Below, piece by piece: positions 17,183 to 26,234 of a DNA stretch of 64,000 bases. The number at the start of each line of letters is the position of its first letter. Position 1 is the stretch's first letter. The position numbers were made by a program, and so were the translations under genes. Origin of the DNA: Phycisphaerae bacterium. GTDB taxonomy: Bacteria; Planctomycetota; Phycisphaerae; Sedimentisphaerales; UBA12454. The notes beneath the pieces were generated by a model. The model made no database searches. It had not been told where the DNA came from and saw nothing but the letters and a program-made list of their open reading frames with translations. The stretch covers positions 1 to 64,000 of the forward strand of contig JBAZHC010000001.1 of assembly GCA_041652575.1 (NCBI GenBank). The letters run 5' to 3'.

Positions 17183-18497
17183 ATTTCTCGATTCTCACTT
17201 TTACGCTTTTCGCGTGCGCATCAAGTCCTTCAGCCTCAGCCAGACGAATAATATCATCAGCGCTTTTGGTAAGCATACCTTTGCTGTATTCAATTATGCT
17301 TGTAGATTTTATAAAATCATTACTCGTAAGCGCACTTGAAAATCTTGCGCATCCGCCTGTCGGCAGCGTATGACTTGGCCCTGCGAAATAATCTCCGACA
17401 GCAACAGGCGAATGTTCGCCGATAAATATTGCCCCTGCGTTTTCAATTTTCGAAGCAACATGCCTGCTGTTTTTCCCGCACTGAATTTCCAGATGTTCCG
17501 TTGCGAATTTATTAGTCCATTCGATGCACTGCCCAATATTTTTGAATGTTACAACCGCGCTGTATTGCGTCAGGCATTGTATTGTCTGTTTACATCGCGG
17601 CAGATTAGCCAATTGCTTTTCAAGTTCGCCGACAACTTTTTGCCCCAGTTTTTTCGAAGGCGTAAAGAGCATCGCGCTTCCCGGTGCATGCTCAGCCTGG
17701 CTCAGCATATCCGCTGCGATATAAGCGGCCTTGGCACTATCGTCTGCGATTATCAATACCTCGCTCGGCCCGGCAAGCGAATCGATTTTTACCTGACCAT
17801 AGACAAGTCTTTTTGCGGTTTGAACCCATTGATTTCCGGGTCCGACAATCATCTCAACTGGTTTTATAATATCAGTACCGCCTGCAAGAGCGGCAACGGC
17901 CTGAACGCCTCCAATGCGATATACTTCATTTATACCCAATTCGAAGCATACCGCCAAAGTGACCGGATGAATGCTGCCGTTATATCGAGGCGGCGAAACA
18001 ACAGCGATTTCCTTTACTCCTGCGACCTGAGCGGGAACTGCTGTCATTATTACTGTCGATGGCAGCGGGGCCGATGCGCCGGGCACACAGATACCGACTC
18101 GCTTTATTGTCGTGTATCTTATACCGGCAGGGCCGGAAATATTTTTCCCCGCACCGATGAAAATTTTCTTCTGATATTTTTTTACGTTTGCAATCGCTTT
18201 CTTGATTGACGAAAGAAGTTTTTTGTCGATTTGCTGATGGGCTCTTTTTAATTCCTGTGCCGGTATTCTGAATTGCCGTGGCGAAAGTTTAACGTTATCG
18301 AACTGACGGGTATAATTTGCGACCGCTTTATCGCCGTCAACTCTTACCTTATCAATAATCTCAGCGGCTTTTTTCCCTTCATCGCTGCGTGGATTGAACG
18401 TTGCCTTTTCGCATACTTTTGTGCGCAAATCTGAAAGTTTTTGCACAAAATTTTTATCCGTATATGACAGTAATATTTTCTGTAATTCTTTTCCCAT
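17181..18497 (-). CDS. hisD: Histidinol dehydrogenase
   Basis: This 438-residue enzyme catalyses the last two NAD-dependent steps of histidine synthesis (histidinol to histidine). The recognisable blocks are RYTTIKRVGICVPG, NEVYRIGGVQAVAALAGGT, IVGPGNQWVQTAKRLVYG, SLAGPSEVLIIAD and the zinc/catalytic region ATEHLEIQ...GEHSPVAVGDYFAGPSHTLPTG. No other his gene is nearby, so the pathway is dispersed. The gene is not obviously co-transcribed with the next minus-strand gene (45-base gap carrying a repeat tract), but no terminator lies between them. Confidence 0.97.
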   Translation of the reverse strand: MGKELQKILLSYTDKNFVQKLSDLRTKVCEKATFNPRSDEGKKAAEIIDKVRVDGDKAVANYTRQFDNVKLSPRQFRIPAQELKRAHQQIDKKLLSSIKKAIANVKKYQKKIFIGAGKNISGPAGIRYTTIKRVGICVPGASAPLPSTVIMTAVPAQVAGVKEIAVVSPPRYNGSIHPVTLAVCFELGINEVYRIGGVQAVAALAGGTDIIKPVEMIVGPGNQWVQTAKRLVYGQVKIDSLAGPSEVLIIADDSAKAAYIAADMLSQAEHAPGSAMLFTPSKKLGQKVVGELEKQLANLPRCKQTIQCLTQYSAVVTFKNIGQCIEWTNKFATEHLEIQCGKNSRHVASKIENAGAIFIGEHSPVAVGDYFAGPSHTLPTGGCARFSSALTSNDFIKSTSIIEYSKGMLTKSADDIIRLAEAEGLDAHAKSVKVRIEK

Positions 18498-18542
18498 TTT
18501 TTATTTCTTCGTGTTCCTTCTTTTCTTCGTGGTGATTAACGT

Positions 18543-19346
18543 TTATCTCGTAAAATTGCCGCAACTATAAACCCTTGTCGCTCGCTGCAGGAGCAGGTAC
18601 CGTTTGCCCTGATACCTTGTAACGATAGCGGAAATATTGAACCGCACGGGCCTGGCGGACGCTTTCTGCTGATTTTCCATACTGTCAAGTTCTTCGCATT
18701 CCAGCAGCGGAAGCTGCAGCGAATCTATATTCCTGCCCATCCCGTCGAATCCGAAATAAACGCCGTCTTTCGTCCTGCGCACGAAACCTGTCCTGTCGGA
18801 CAATATCCCGTCCGACTCGGTGCCGATTGGTTTTTTTAGCTCAGCCAGACTTATGACCCTCTTTGGCTTCAAAAGCAAAAGTACATCGTCAGGTATAATC
18901 TTGGCTTCGTTCGAATCGGAATTATCTTTGGCCTGCGGCGGTTCGTTGGCCTCCGTTATCGGCAGGAAATACGACAGATAAACAAAATTTTCAGTTCCGT
19001 AACTTGTAAGCTTGCCCCAGATACGGAACGATGCGTTTTTTGCCGAGACGATGCTCGCGAGTTTTTCAAGCATACTCGAAGGCAGGATTGCGATGGCAGT
19101 CTGTGTATTCAGCGCGCCTTTGCCGTCCGTCAACGGCTCGAAAACCGTGAAGAACCATCGGCTGTTTTCCGATGTTATTTTGCCGTCGACTCCATCGAGG
19201 ACGAAACCGTCCCGCACCGGCAGTGGTTTTTGCGCAGGATTCTGCGCTATACATACCTCGAAAATTAAAAAAAACAGAGCCGCGACAGTAATGGAGCGGT
19301 TTATAACCGAATTTTTAAAAGGCCGAATTGTAATGAGCTTTTTCAT
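18543..19346 (-). CDS. Hypothetical exported protein coupled to a LOG-family gene
   Basis: A 267-residue protein with an N-terminal hydrophobic segment (SITVAALFFLIFEVCIA) after a basic region, probably a signal peptide or anchor. The rest has an OB-like alternation of strands (RDGFVLDGVDGKI, FRIWGKLTSYGTENFVYLSYFLP, TGFVRRTKDGVYFGFDG, YQGKRYLLLQRATRV). No family is recognised; the final strand recalls planctomycete proteins ending in a LLLQR-A motif. The ATG at 19346 overlaps the stop of the upstream LOG gene as ATGA, so translation is coupled. Confidence 0.65.
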   Translation of the reverse strand: MKKLITIRPFKNSVINRSITVAALFFLIFEVCIAQNPAQKPLPVRDGFVLDGVDGKITSENSRWFFTVFEPLTDGKGALNTQTAIAILPSSMLEKLASIVSAKNASFRIWGKLTSYGTENFVYLSYFLPITEANEPPQAKDNSDSNEAKIIPDDVLLLLKPKRVISLAELKKPIGTESDGILSDRTGFVRRTKDGVYFGFDGMGRNIDSLQLPLLECEELDSMENQQKASARPVRFNISAIVTRYQGKRYLLLQRATRVYSCGNFTR

Positions 19347-19870
19347 TTCAGGCATTCCTTTAACATCTTTACTGCGTTTTCTGCTCCGCCGGCCTGCATC
19401 AGGTATTTGCCGCTGCCGGCGTCTTCCTTTGCCATTAGTTCCACCAATGGCCTCCAGAAATCGTTAATAAGTATAATAGGTTTCGCCGGTTTTACAAAGC
19501 CTTTGTTTACCAGTTCCCATATTTCCGCCAGTTCAAGAAGCGTCCCCGTTCCCCCCGGCAAAACCGCGTAAGCATCGCCTATTTCGACTAATTTGGCCAC
19601 TCTTTGCGTCAGGTTTTCGGTAATTATATTTTTCGTTATGAATTCGTTCGGCCCTTTTCTGCCGAATGCTGAGCATGTTACTCCGATTGTTTTTCCGCCG
19701 GCCGATTTTGCACCTTTTGCCGCCGCCAGCATTGTTCCGCCGTATCCGCCGTTGGCGATTGTCAAACCGGCCTGTGCGCAAAGTTTGCCGAATTCGTATG
19801 CGAGACTAAAAACCTCATCGCCTTCTTTGGCCTTACTCGTCCCGAATATTGTTATGATTTTTTCAGTCAT
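19343..19870 (-). CDS. LOG-family (lysine decarboxylase-like fold) protein, TIGR00725-like
   Basis: A 175-residue Rossmann-like protein with the LOG nucleotide-phosphoribohydrolase signature PGGTGTLLE at about residues 105-113, preceded by IANGGYGGTMLAAAKGAKSAGG and followed by AEIWELVNKG. LOG proteins release cytokinin-like bases from nucleotides; bacterial relatives are often misnamed lysine decarboxylases, and the true substrate here is unknown. A palindromic repeat lies just upstream of the start codon; its AGGTGCGGG arm is the only visible Shine-Dalgarno-like sequence. The gene is ATGA-coupled to the following exported protein. Confidence 0.85.
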   Translation of the reverse strand: MTEKIITIFGTSKAKEGDEVFSLAYEFGKLCAQAGLTIANGGYGGTMLAAAKGAKSAGGKTIGVTCSAFGRKGPNEFITKNIITENLTQRVAKLVEIGDAYAVLPGGTGTLLELAEIWELVNKGFVKPAKPIILINDFWRPLVELMAKEDAGSGKYLMQAGGAENAVKMLKECLK

Positions 19871-19879
19871 TGTTTTTGT

Positions 19880-19905
19880 CCCGCACCTGCTTGAATAGGT
19901 GCGGG
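19880..19905 (-). repeat. Palindromic element just upstream of the LOG-family start
   Basis: CCCGCACCT and AGGTGCGGG form a perfect 9-bp stem around an 8-base loop, ending about 9 bases before the ATG on the minus strand. It belongs to the variable-arm family and could control initiation. Confidence 0.6.
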
Positions 19906-20639
19906 GTTATTTTAACATATCCCAATATCGAACTCAAACCGTTTATTCGCTTTTATCTCGCTCAAATCATCCACAACGCAACCGAGCCCCGAATGTAAAT
20001 GAGGGGTAATCAAACGATTTTTATAATCCGAAAGCCCGCCGATTTATTCGGCGGGTTATTAATTTATTTAGCCCCCGCCGCTTGAGGCGGGGTTCTGTCA
20101 TTGCGAGTCTCGCCTTTGGCGGACGAAGCAATCTCTTCTATGCAAAATCTTCGTGTTCTTCCGCACAGTGTCCCTTACGGGAGTGTATTTCGTGGTGAAT
20201 TTTATTTGGAATTTCCCTCGCGATGTCATTTCGACCGGAGCGGAGCGCAGTGGAGAAATCTGTTTATTCTTGTGATTCCTGTTTCCTGTGTCATTCCTGC
20301 GAAGGAATGTCACCCTCACGCAGGCGGGGGCGGGAATCCACGTCATTTGATTTTTCTCCACTTTTCACTATTCACTTTTAGTTTTTAACTTTTTGAACGT
20401 TCAAAGTTCGATGTTCAATGTTGTCGAAGACCCCTTTGGGGGATGTTCTTAATTTTAAATTATAATTATCTCTCTGTGTCCTCTGCCTGCCTTGCCGTAG
20501 CTTTTAGCGAAGGCAGGTGTTCTCTGCCTGCCCATCCGTAGCTCCTGCCCTGCATAGCATGCAGTGCGGCGTAGGGTTAGCGAAGGTGGGTGGCTAAAAC
20601 AAATAGTTCCTTTCTCGGTGGCTTATCAAATCTTAAATC
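19906..20639. other. Gene-free, repeat-dense stretch
   Basis: About 730 bases without a coding region. It is a stack of short palindromes: CCCGCCGA/TCGGCGGG (20035-20055), CCCCGCC/GGCGGGG (20073-20092), a TCATTGCGAGTCTCGCC...GACGAAGCAATC element from 20098, a TCATTTCGACCGGAGCGGAG element near 20226, and nested CCTGCC...GGCAGG units with CCGTAGCTTTTAGC cores (20480-20590). Such elements are probably dispersed through the genome. Confidence 0.65.
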
Positions 20640-22604
20640 TTAAATTTTCAATCTTAAATCTTTCGTATAGTTCAGCAATCCTCCCGCCAGCAAAATTTCT
20701 CTGTCTCTTGCCGAAAGATTCAGTTTACATTTGAACTCAAACCCTGCCGTTTTGTCTTTGACGAGAACCGAATCGGACGACTTTATCGTGTCATTAAGAT
20801 TATTTATTTCAAGCTCATCGTCTGCGCTGATTTTTTCGTAGTCCGCCGGGTTCTCGAATTCGGCAGGCAGAACCGCGAAGTTAATCAAATTGGCCTTATG
20901 AATTCTCTCGATACTCTTTGCGATTATCATTTTAACGCCCAGGTACATCGGGCAAAGCGCTGCGTGCTCGCGTGATGAACCCTGCCCGTAGCTTTCGGCC
21001 GCGACTACTATTCCGCCGATTCCCTTTTTCTTTAGCTCAAGTCCCCGCTGCGCAAACGTTGGTTTGCCCTGTTCGTTAAAACAGTTGAAGACATACTTGG
21101 AATATTCCGGCACGTTCGAGCGGTATTTCAAAAATGCTCCCGCCGGCATAATATGGTCGGTGGTGATTTTATCGCCGCATTTGAGCAGAACTTTGCCGCT
21201 GAGATTATCTGGCAGTTTTTTAGCCGCTTCCGGAACAACGATTGTCGCGCCTCGTATTACTTCCGCTTTTTTAGCCTCGGCAGGCGCAAGCGGTTTTTGA
21301 ATCATATTATCATCGACCGTGAACTCGAACGGCATCTCGATTTTCGGATATTCGACTCCGCTTTGACTCGGCTCGACTATTTCGCCTTTCAGCGCAGCAA
21401 GCACAGCGACTTCCGGACTTGTCAGAAATACGTTATCGTTTTTGGTTCCCGTTCTGCCTGCGAAGTTTCTATTGAATGTTCGAACTGAAACGGTCCCGTC
21501 CGCCGGCGAAAATCCCTGCCCGATACAAGGCCCGCATCCAGATTCGAGTATTCTCGCGCCTGCCGCGATAATATCGCTCATCGCTCCGTTTGCCGCCAGC
21601 ATACCCATTACCTGCTTGCTTCCCGGCGCGATTGCGAACTCTACTGCCGGATGAATTGTTTTGCCTTTGAGCGTTTTCGCAACCATCATCAAATCTGTAA
21701 AGCTCGAATTTGTACAGCTCCCGATAATGACCTGGTTGACTTTTGTTCCAGCCAGCGTTCTTATCGTCTTGATATTATCCGGCGAAGGTGAACACGCAGC
21801 CATTGGCTCGAGTTTCGATAAATCTATTTCGATTACACGGTCATACTGACAGCCTTCGTCAGCGGCCAGAGGCTTATAATCTTTTTCTCTTTTTTGAGCG
21901 GCGAGGAATTTTTTCGTTTGTTCATCGGCTGGAAATACACTCGTTGTTACGCCGAGTTCGGCGCCCATATTTGTTACGGTTGCTCTTTGCGGAACGGTCA
22001 GTGTCGCGACACCCGGCCCGAAATATTCAACTACGCATCCTACGTTTCCTTTTGTGGTCAGGATACTGAGCAGTTTTAATATTATATCTTTGCTTGCTAC
22101 CCATGGCGAAAGTGCTCCGAGAAGTTTTACTCCGATTACTTTCGGACAAGTCAGATAGAATGCTCCGCCTCCCATAGCGACTGCCACATCGAGTCCGCCC
22201 GCTCCGATAGCGAGCATTCCGATTCCGCCGCCGGTTGGCGTGTGTGAGTCGCTGCCAAGAAGGGTTGCGCCGGGTTTGCCGAATCGTTCGAGATTTACCT
22301 GATGGCAAATTCCATTTCCCGGCCGGGAAAAATATACGCCTTTTTTCGCTGCCACGCTCTGTAAATATATATGATCGTTATGGTTTTCAGGCCCGAATTG
22401 GCTCATATTATGGTCGATATAACTTACGGCAGTGTCAGCCTTTACGCGTTCTACGCCCATTGATTCGAACAGTAGAAATGCCGTTGTTCCGGTAGCGTCC
22501 TGCGTAAGTGTCTGGTCGATTTTAATGCCGATAGGACCGTTTTTTTCAAGCGTACCGTCAACGAGGTGATTTTCGATGATTTTATAAGTAAGTGTTTTTG
22601 CCAA
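20640..22604 (-). CDS. Aconitate hydratase
   Basis: A 654-residue aconitase interconverting citrate and isocitrate in the TCA cycle. It has the substrate motif LLGSDSHTPTGGGIGML and iron-sulfur ligand cysteines in IIGSCTNSSFTDL and SGCGPCIGQG. The C-terminal swivel domain contains GDKITTDHIMPAG and ESYGQGSSREHAALCP. The length is nearer the compact mitochondrial-like/bacterial aconitase group than the ~900-residue AcnA. I chose the TTG at 22604 because GGGAG lies upstream and MAKTLTYKIIENHL is the conserved N-terminus; the open frame runs 16 codons further. It stands alone after the repeat-rich gap. Confidence 0.93.
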   Translation of the reverse strand: MAKTLTYKIIENHLVDGTLEKNGPIGIKIDQTLTQDATGTTAFLLFESMGVERVKADTAVSYIDHNMSQFGPENHNDHIYLQSVAAKKGVYFSRPGNGICHQVNLERFGKPGATLLGSDSHTPTGGGIGMLAIGAGGLDVAVAMGGGAFYLTCPKVIGVKLLGALSPWVASKDIILKLLSILTTKGNVGCVVEYFGPGVATLTVPQRATVTNMGAELGVTTSVFPADEQTKKFLAAQKREKDYKPLAADEGCQYDRVIEIDLSKLEPMAACSPSPDNIKTIRTLAGTKVNQVIIGSCTNSSFTDLMMVAKTLKGKTIHPAVEFAIAPGSKQVMGMLAANGAMSDIIAAGARILESGCGPCIGQGFSPADGTVSVRTFNRNFAGRTGTKNDNVFLTSPEVAVLAALKGEIVEPSQSGVEYPKIEMPFEFTVDDNMIQKPLAPAEAKKAEVIRGATIVVPEAAKKLPDNLSGKVLLKCGDKITTDHIMPAGAFLKYRSNVPEYSKYVFNCFNEQGKPTFAQRGLELKKKGIGGIVVAAESYGQGSSREHAALCPMYLGVKMIIAKSIERIHKANLINFAVLPAEFENPADYEKISADDELEINNLNDTIKSSDSVLVKDKTAGFEFKCKLNLSARDREILLAGGLLNYTKDLRLKI

Positions 22605-22739
22605 TTGGAACTCCCGTTTTTTGGACAATTTAAGATGCAATTTTAATCGCAAACCGTTTGATTTTCAACAGGATAAGGACAGAATATCGAAGTTTAAAGA
22701 GGTTAGATATCCCGATATTTTGCCCTTTTTAACCGTGGA

Positions 22740-23213
22740 TTATTTACTGTGGTTTTTGACAGTTTTTGGGTCAAGGCCTTCTTCGATGGCCGTGATTTTA
22801 TCGACTCTTCTTTGATGTCTGCCGTCGGCAAATTCGGTCGCCAGCCACACTTCGACGATTTTTCGAAGTGCCTGTGAGCCTATCAGGTCTCCGCTCAGGC
22901 ACAGAACATTTGAATTGTTATGCTGTCTGCTTATGCGGGCGTTGAGTTCATCATAGCACAGCGCCGCCCTTACTCCATGAACCTTATTCGCCGCTATAGA
23001 CATTCCAATACCCGTCCCACAGACGAGGATTGCCATATTAACTTCCTTCCTTGATACGGCCGATGCCGCGGCATATGCGAGGTCAGGATAATCGACCGGA
23101 CCTTCCGCATTCGTACCCAGGTCAATACACTCATGACCCAGTTCAGTAACAATAGCCTTTATCTGCTCCTTAGCCTCAAGCCCTCTATGGTCGTTCGCAA
23201 CAGCTACTTTCAT
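22740..23213 (-). CDS. rpiB: Ribose-5-phosphate isomerase B
   Basis: A 157-residue RpiB/LacAB-fold enzyme interconverting ribose 5-phosphate and ribulose 5-phosphate. It has VANDHRGLEAKEQI (substrate phosphate and catalytic His region), VDYPDLAYAAA, the catalytic Cys in VCGTGIGMSIAANK and NARISRQHNNSNVLCLSGD. Its ATG overlaps the stop of the upstream Sua5-phosphatase gene as ATGA, so it is translationally coupled and last in a four-gene cluster. In Bacillus the equivalent genes ywlC-ywlE-rpiB are also neighbours, supporting an old functional linkage. Confidence 0.95.
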   Translation of the reverse strand: MKVAVANDHRGLEAKEQIKAIVTELGHECIDLGTNAEGPVDYPDLAYAAASAVSRKEVNMAILVCGTGIGMSIAANKVHGVRAALCYDELNARISRQHNNSNVLCLSGDLIGSQALRKIVEVWLATEFADGRHQRRVDKITAIEEGLDPKTVKNHSK

Positions 23214-24331
23214 TTCAACAGCTCACTTATCCTTTTATTAACTGCTTTTTCTATCGCCCCACCGCAGATTTTATACGCATCAAAACCTCCACCGATGGGG
23301 TCATTTATATTGCCACTATCACTAAGCAGCATACACTTTCGCCGGGCATCCGGGCAAAGCTGAATTATATCATTTTCATGGCCCGCTGACATCGTAAAAA
23401 TATAATCAGCGTCTTTAATCATTTCAGTAGTAATTCGTCGGCTTTTATGGCGGGCGATATCGACGCCTTTTGATTTGCAAAACCTTATAGATTCATCACT
23501 TGCGTCTATGCCGTTTATGGCCACACTGCCGGCAGATGCTACCTTATAACCCATTTGAGCCAATTGGTCAACCTTACATCCAAGTTTTTCGGCAAGAACT
23601 TTCCTTGCGAAACCCTCGGCCATTGGGCTTCGGCAGGTGTTGCCTGTACATACAAAAACGATGTTTACAGTGAGCATTTTCTGAATTTGCTTTTCCGAAT
23701 ATGCGCCGGCCCGAAGTATCTGCCAACCGGCGTGAGAAATTTTTACAACCGTACTGCTTTTTTTGTATTTGCAGTGGCCCGTATCGAGAATCATATCGAC
23801 AAGGCCATCGAGTTGTTCAATTGCCTGAGCGGCATTTATCGCCGGCTCTTTGCCGGAAGTATTTGCGCTCGGGGCAACAACAGGAAATTCGCAAAGATTC
23901 AATAACTTACAGGCGGTCGGTTCATCGGGACAACGAACGCCGATGGTATTGTCCTTATAGAGAAGACCAATGGTTTCACGACCAAGATGTTTTTCGAGTT
24001 TGGCAATGTCTTTTTTGTTTAGTTCAAAAATAATCGTAAGCGGGCCGGGCCAGGCATTTGCGACAAGTTTTTTTGCCGGCAGAGTCAGAGTTGGTACAAA
24101 ATCCGGCAGTTTGTTGTTGTCGCCAATATGCAGAGTATATCTTTTGTCGGTATCTCTTTTTTTAACTTCGTCGAGTCTGGCAAGACTTGCCTTGTCGGCC
24201 TTACAGGCGATGCCATAGACTGTTTCAGTTGGAAAAACCACCAGTCCGCCGGCATCGATACAATAGGCGGCTTTTTTCAGTTTGTCTGTGTCCTTTACAG
24301 GGTCGTTTATTTTCAGAATTGTAGTTTTCAT
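23210..24331 (-). CDS. Fusion of Sua5/YrdC threonylcarbamoyl-AMP synthase and low-molecular-weight protein phosphatase
   Basis: The 373-residue protein has two domains. Residues about 1-210 are YrdC/Sua5: AAYCIDAGGLVVFPTETVYGIACKAD, KKRDTDKRYTLHIG and GVRCPDEPTACKLL. That domain makes threonylcarbamoyl-AMP for the t6A37 tRNA modification. Residues about 220-373 are an LMW-PTP/arginine phosphatase: VFVCTGNTCRSPMAEG (CX5R loop with Ser) and the acid Asp in INDPIGG. The domains are separate genes (ywlC, ywlE) in Bacillus. The protein-Tyr versus protein-Arg specificity of the phosphatase is not clear from sequence. It overlaps its neighbours at both ends as ATGA. Confidence 0.92.
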   Translation of the reverse strand: MKTTILKINDPVKDTDKLKKAAYCIDAGGLVVFPTETVYGIACKADKASLARLDEVKKRDTDKRYTLHIGDNNKLPDFVPTLTLPAKKLVANAWPGPLTIIFELNKKDIAKLEKHLGRETIGLLYKDNTIGVRCPDEPTACKLLNLCEFPVVAPSANTSGKEPAINAAQAIEQLDGLVDMILDTGHCKYKKSSTVVKISHAGWQILRAGAYSEKQIQKMLTVNIVFVCTGNTCRSPMAEGFARKVLAEKLGCKVDQLAQMGYKVASAGSVAINGIDASDESIRFCKSKGVDIARHKSRRITTEMIKDADYIFTMSAGHENDIIQLCPDARRKCMLLSDSGNINDPIGGGFDAYKICGGAIEKAVNKRISELLK

Positions 24332-24960
24332 TTACTGCTTAATCTTTTTATTTCCTGTTGAATCTCAGGGATTATTTCCGGATTGTGGATGATTTTATTT
24401 TTACCTTCTGTTATCGAGATAATATAAAAAACTTTACCCCCATATTTTTTGGTGAATTTTTCGTGGGTACTTTTTTGGATTTCGAGCTCATTGATAATTT
24501 GCGTAATATAAGCATAACCGGCCGGCTTGATCTGAAGACCTATGTATTTACCGTTAACATCTATATAAAAATCAACATTATATCCTCTATCCCATTCATC
24601 GGGCGCAGGGAGTATTTTCATTCCTAACTCTTTTTCAAGACGACCATAAATAGTTTGAATTTCGGATATGTAGCCATCGAACGTTCTCGAAATTACAAGG
24701 TTGATTAAAAAGTTAATACAATCCTGTTCGGTAATACTTTCTATCTCAGCCTGACAAATTTCTGTCACCTTTATAAACAGTGTCCTGCCAAGCTGCTCTA
24801 AATGTTCCCGAGAATAAACCTTAGAATAATAATATTTCTCCCAATCTTCTACGGCCTTTGGGGCACATTTTCTTATATGCTCTGCCACTGGACCTACTTT
24901 AGTCTTACGCGTAAGTCCCCATCGCATATTTGCGCCGTTTAGTATCCATTCTTTAGGCAT
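24328..24960 (-). CDS. MjaI-like type II restriction endonuclease
   Basis: A 210-residue protein starting MPKEWILNGANMRWGL with a predicted fold matching MjaI-family restriction enzymes, whose founder cuts CTAG. The likely active-site region is YNVDFYIDVNGKYIGLQIKPAGY (D...QxK, a PD-(D/E)XK variant) at about residues 128-150. It lies 20 bases after the stop of the adjacent methyltransferase and ends as ATGA over the Sua5-phosphatase gene. The A/T-rich codons differ somewhat from the flanking housekeeping genes, consistent with transfer. The CTAG target is inferred from family membership only. Confidence 0.85.
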   Translation of the reverse strand: MPKEWILNGANMRWGLTRKTKVGPVAEHIRKCAPKAVEDWEKYYYSKVYSREHLEQLGRTLFIKVTEICQAEIESITEQDCINFLINLVISRTFDGYISEIQTIYGRLEKELGMKILPAPDEWDRGYNVDFYIDVNGKYIGLQIKPAGYAYITQIINELEIQKSTHEKFTKKYGGKVFYIISITEGKNKIIHNPEIIPEIQQEIKRLSSK

Positions 24961-24980
24961 ATGAACTCCTCTTTGAAAAT

Positions 24981-26234
24981 TTAGTTAAGTTGCTTTGCAC
25001 TGTTATCCACTTCCACAAAGCCCTGCTTAAGCAAGTGACGGTTAATGAATGTTTTATTCTGCAAATACAAATAACACAACAGGTTGTTTTGATTGTCGTG
25101 TTTAGTGTGGCCGAATTTCATAAAAACTTTCTGGCCTTTAGTCTTAGACTGTAAAAATTCAATAGCTTGGGCTTTTTTTTCGGCCTTTTCCTTTATGCCA
25201 ATCAATCGAATTTTCAAGCCATTCTCAAGTTCGAGTTCGGTAGAAGAAATAACCTTTTTTACGGAATAATAATCCTGTCTTTTTTTGCTGTCGCCGTTGA
25301 TTTTAGAACCAAACTGTAGTTTTCGCGGGTCAATTTTTTTGTCAAATTTTATCGGGTCTTTAAAAATATAAGGCAATTTACTTATTTCCTCTTTCCAGTT
25401 AATTTCGTCTTCCCTATTCTGCGCAAGTTCAATATTAAGCTTATCGAAGAATCCTTTTTCCCTTAAACCAAGTTTTTCTTTGATGATAGGTATGAAATCT
25501 GCATTTATTTCATAGCCAACTGAATTTCTTTCAAGATTTTTTGCGGCCAGAGATGTTGTACCGCTCCCAACAAAGGGGTCTAATATCGTATCGCCAACAT
25601 AGCTGAACATTTTAATAAGCCGGCGGGGGATTTCCTCCGGAAACATTGCTAAATGGCCATTCTGCTTTTCTCCGGGGATATTCCAATGGCCGACAAAATA
25701 CTGGTTCCATTCTTCGGTGGTTAGTTTTGATCTGTCCTTGATATCCTTTGGCACTGTTTTGCAGGTACCGGGCTTTTTGAAAATCAAAATAAATTCATAA
25801 TCAATTTTTATAATTCCATTTCGCGGATATGGGAAAGAACCCATAATTGTAGCGCCGCCTGTAGTGTTACAGGTAGTAACTTTTTGCCAGATAATCGCCC
25901 CCATATAATCAAACCCTATTGTTTCACAAAATTTGATGATTTCAGTGCGAATGGGAATTATTTTATATCTGCCATAATAAACCGAACGTGCAAACTGGTC
26001 ACCGATATTTATACATAATCGGCACCCATCTTCAAGAACCCTATGGCATTCATTCCATGCAAGGTTAAGATTATTTATGTAGTTTTCGTAAGTGTCATCA
26101 AAACCTATCTGGCCGCCATTTCCGTAATCTTTTAGCTGCCAGTAAGGAGGCGAAGTTATAATAAGCTGAATAGATTTATCATCCAATTCAGTCATTTGTC
26201 TTGAATCGCCGATTATAATTTTATGTTTGGTCAT
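24981..26234 (-). CDS. DNA methyltransferase (beta-class, N4-cytosine type) with degenerate SNase-like tail
   Basis: The 417-residue protein has catalytic motif IV TSPPY at about 29-33 near the N-terminus and SAM motif I DPFVGSGTT at about 218-226 later, the beta-class order shared with MjaI-type N4-cytosine methylases. It should protect the host from the neighbouring endonuclease. Residues about 335-410 (LKIRLIGI, then a KKAQAIEFL helix, GQKVFMKF, LCYLYLQN and FINRHLLKQGF) follow the staphylococcal nuclease/TNase core. The usual GIDxPE acids and the second catalytic Arg are missing, so this tail probably binds rather than cuts. No ribosome-binding site is strong. Confidence 0.88.
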   Translation of the reverse strand: MTKHKIIIGDSRQMTELDDKSIQLIITSPPYWQLKDYGNGGQIGFDDTYENYINNLNLAWNECHRVLEDGCRLCINIGDQFARSVYYGRYKIIPIRTEIIKFCETIGFDYMGAIIWQKVTTCNTTGGATIMGSFPYPRNGIIKIDYEFILIFKKPGTCKTVPKDIKDRSKLTTEEWNQYFVGHWNIPGEKQNGHLAMFPEEIPRRLIKMFSYVGDTILDPFVGSGTTSLAAKNLERNSVGYEINADFIPIIKEKLGLREKGFFDKLNIELAQNREDEINWKEEISKLPYIFKDPIKFDKKIDPRKLQFGSKINGDSKKRQDYYSVKKVISSTELELENGLKIRLIGIKEKAEKKAQAIEFLQSKTKGQKVFMKFGHTKHDNQNNLLCYLYLQNKTFINRHLLKQGFVEVDNSAKQLN

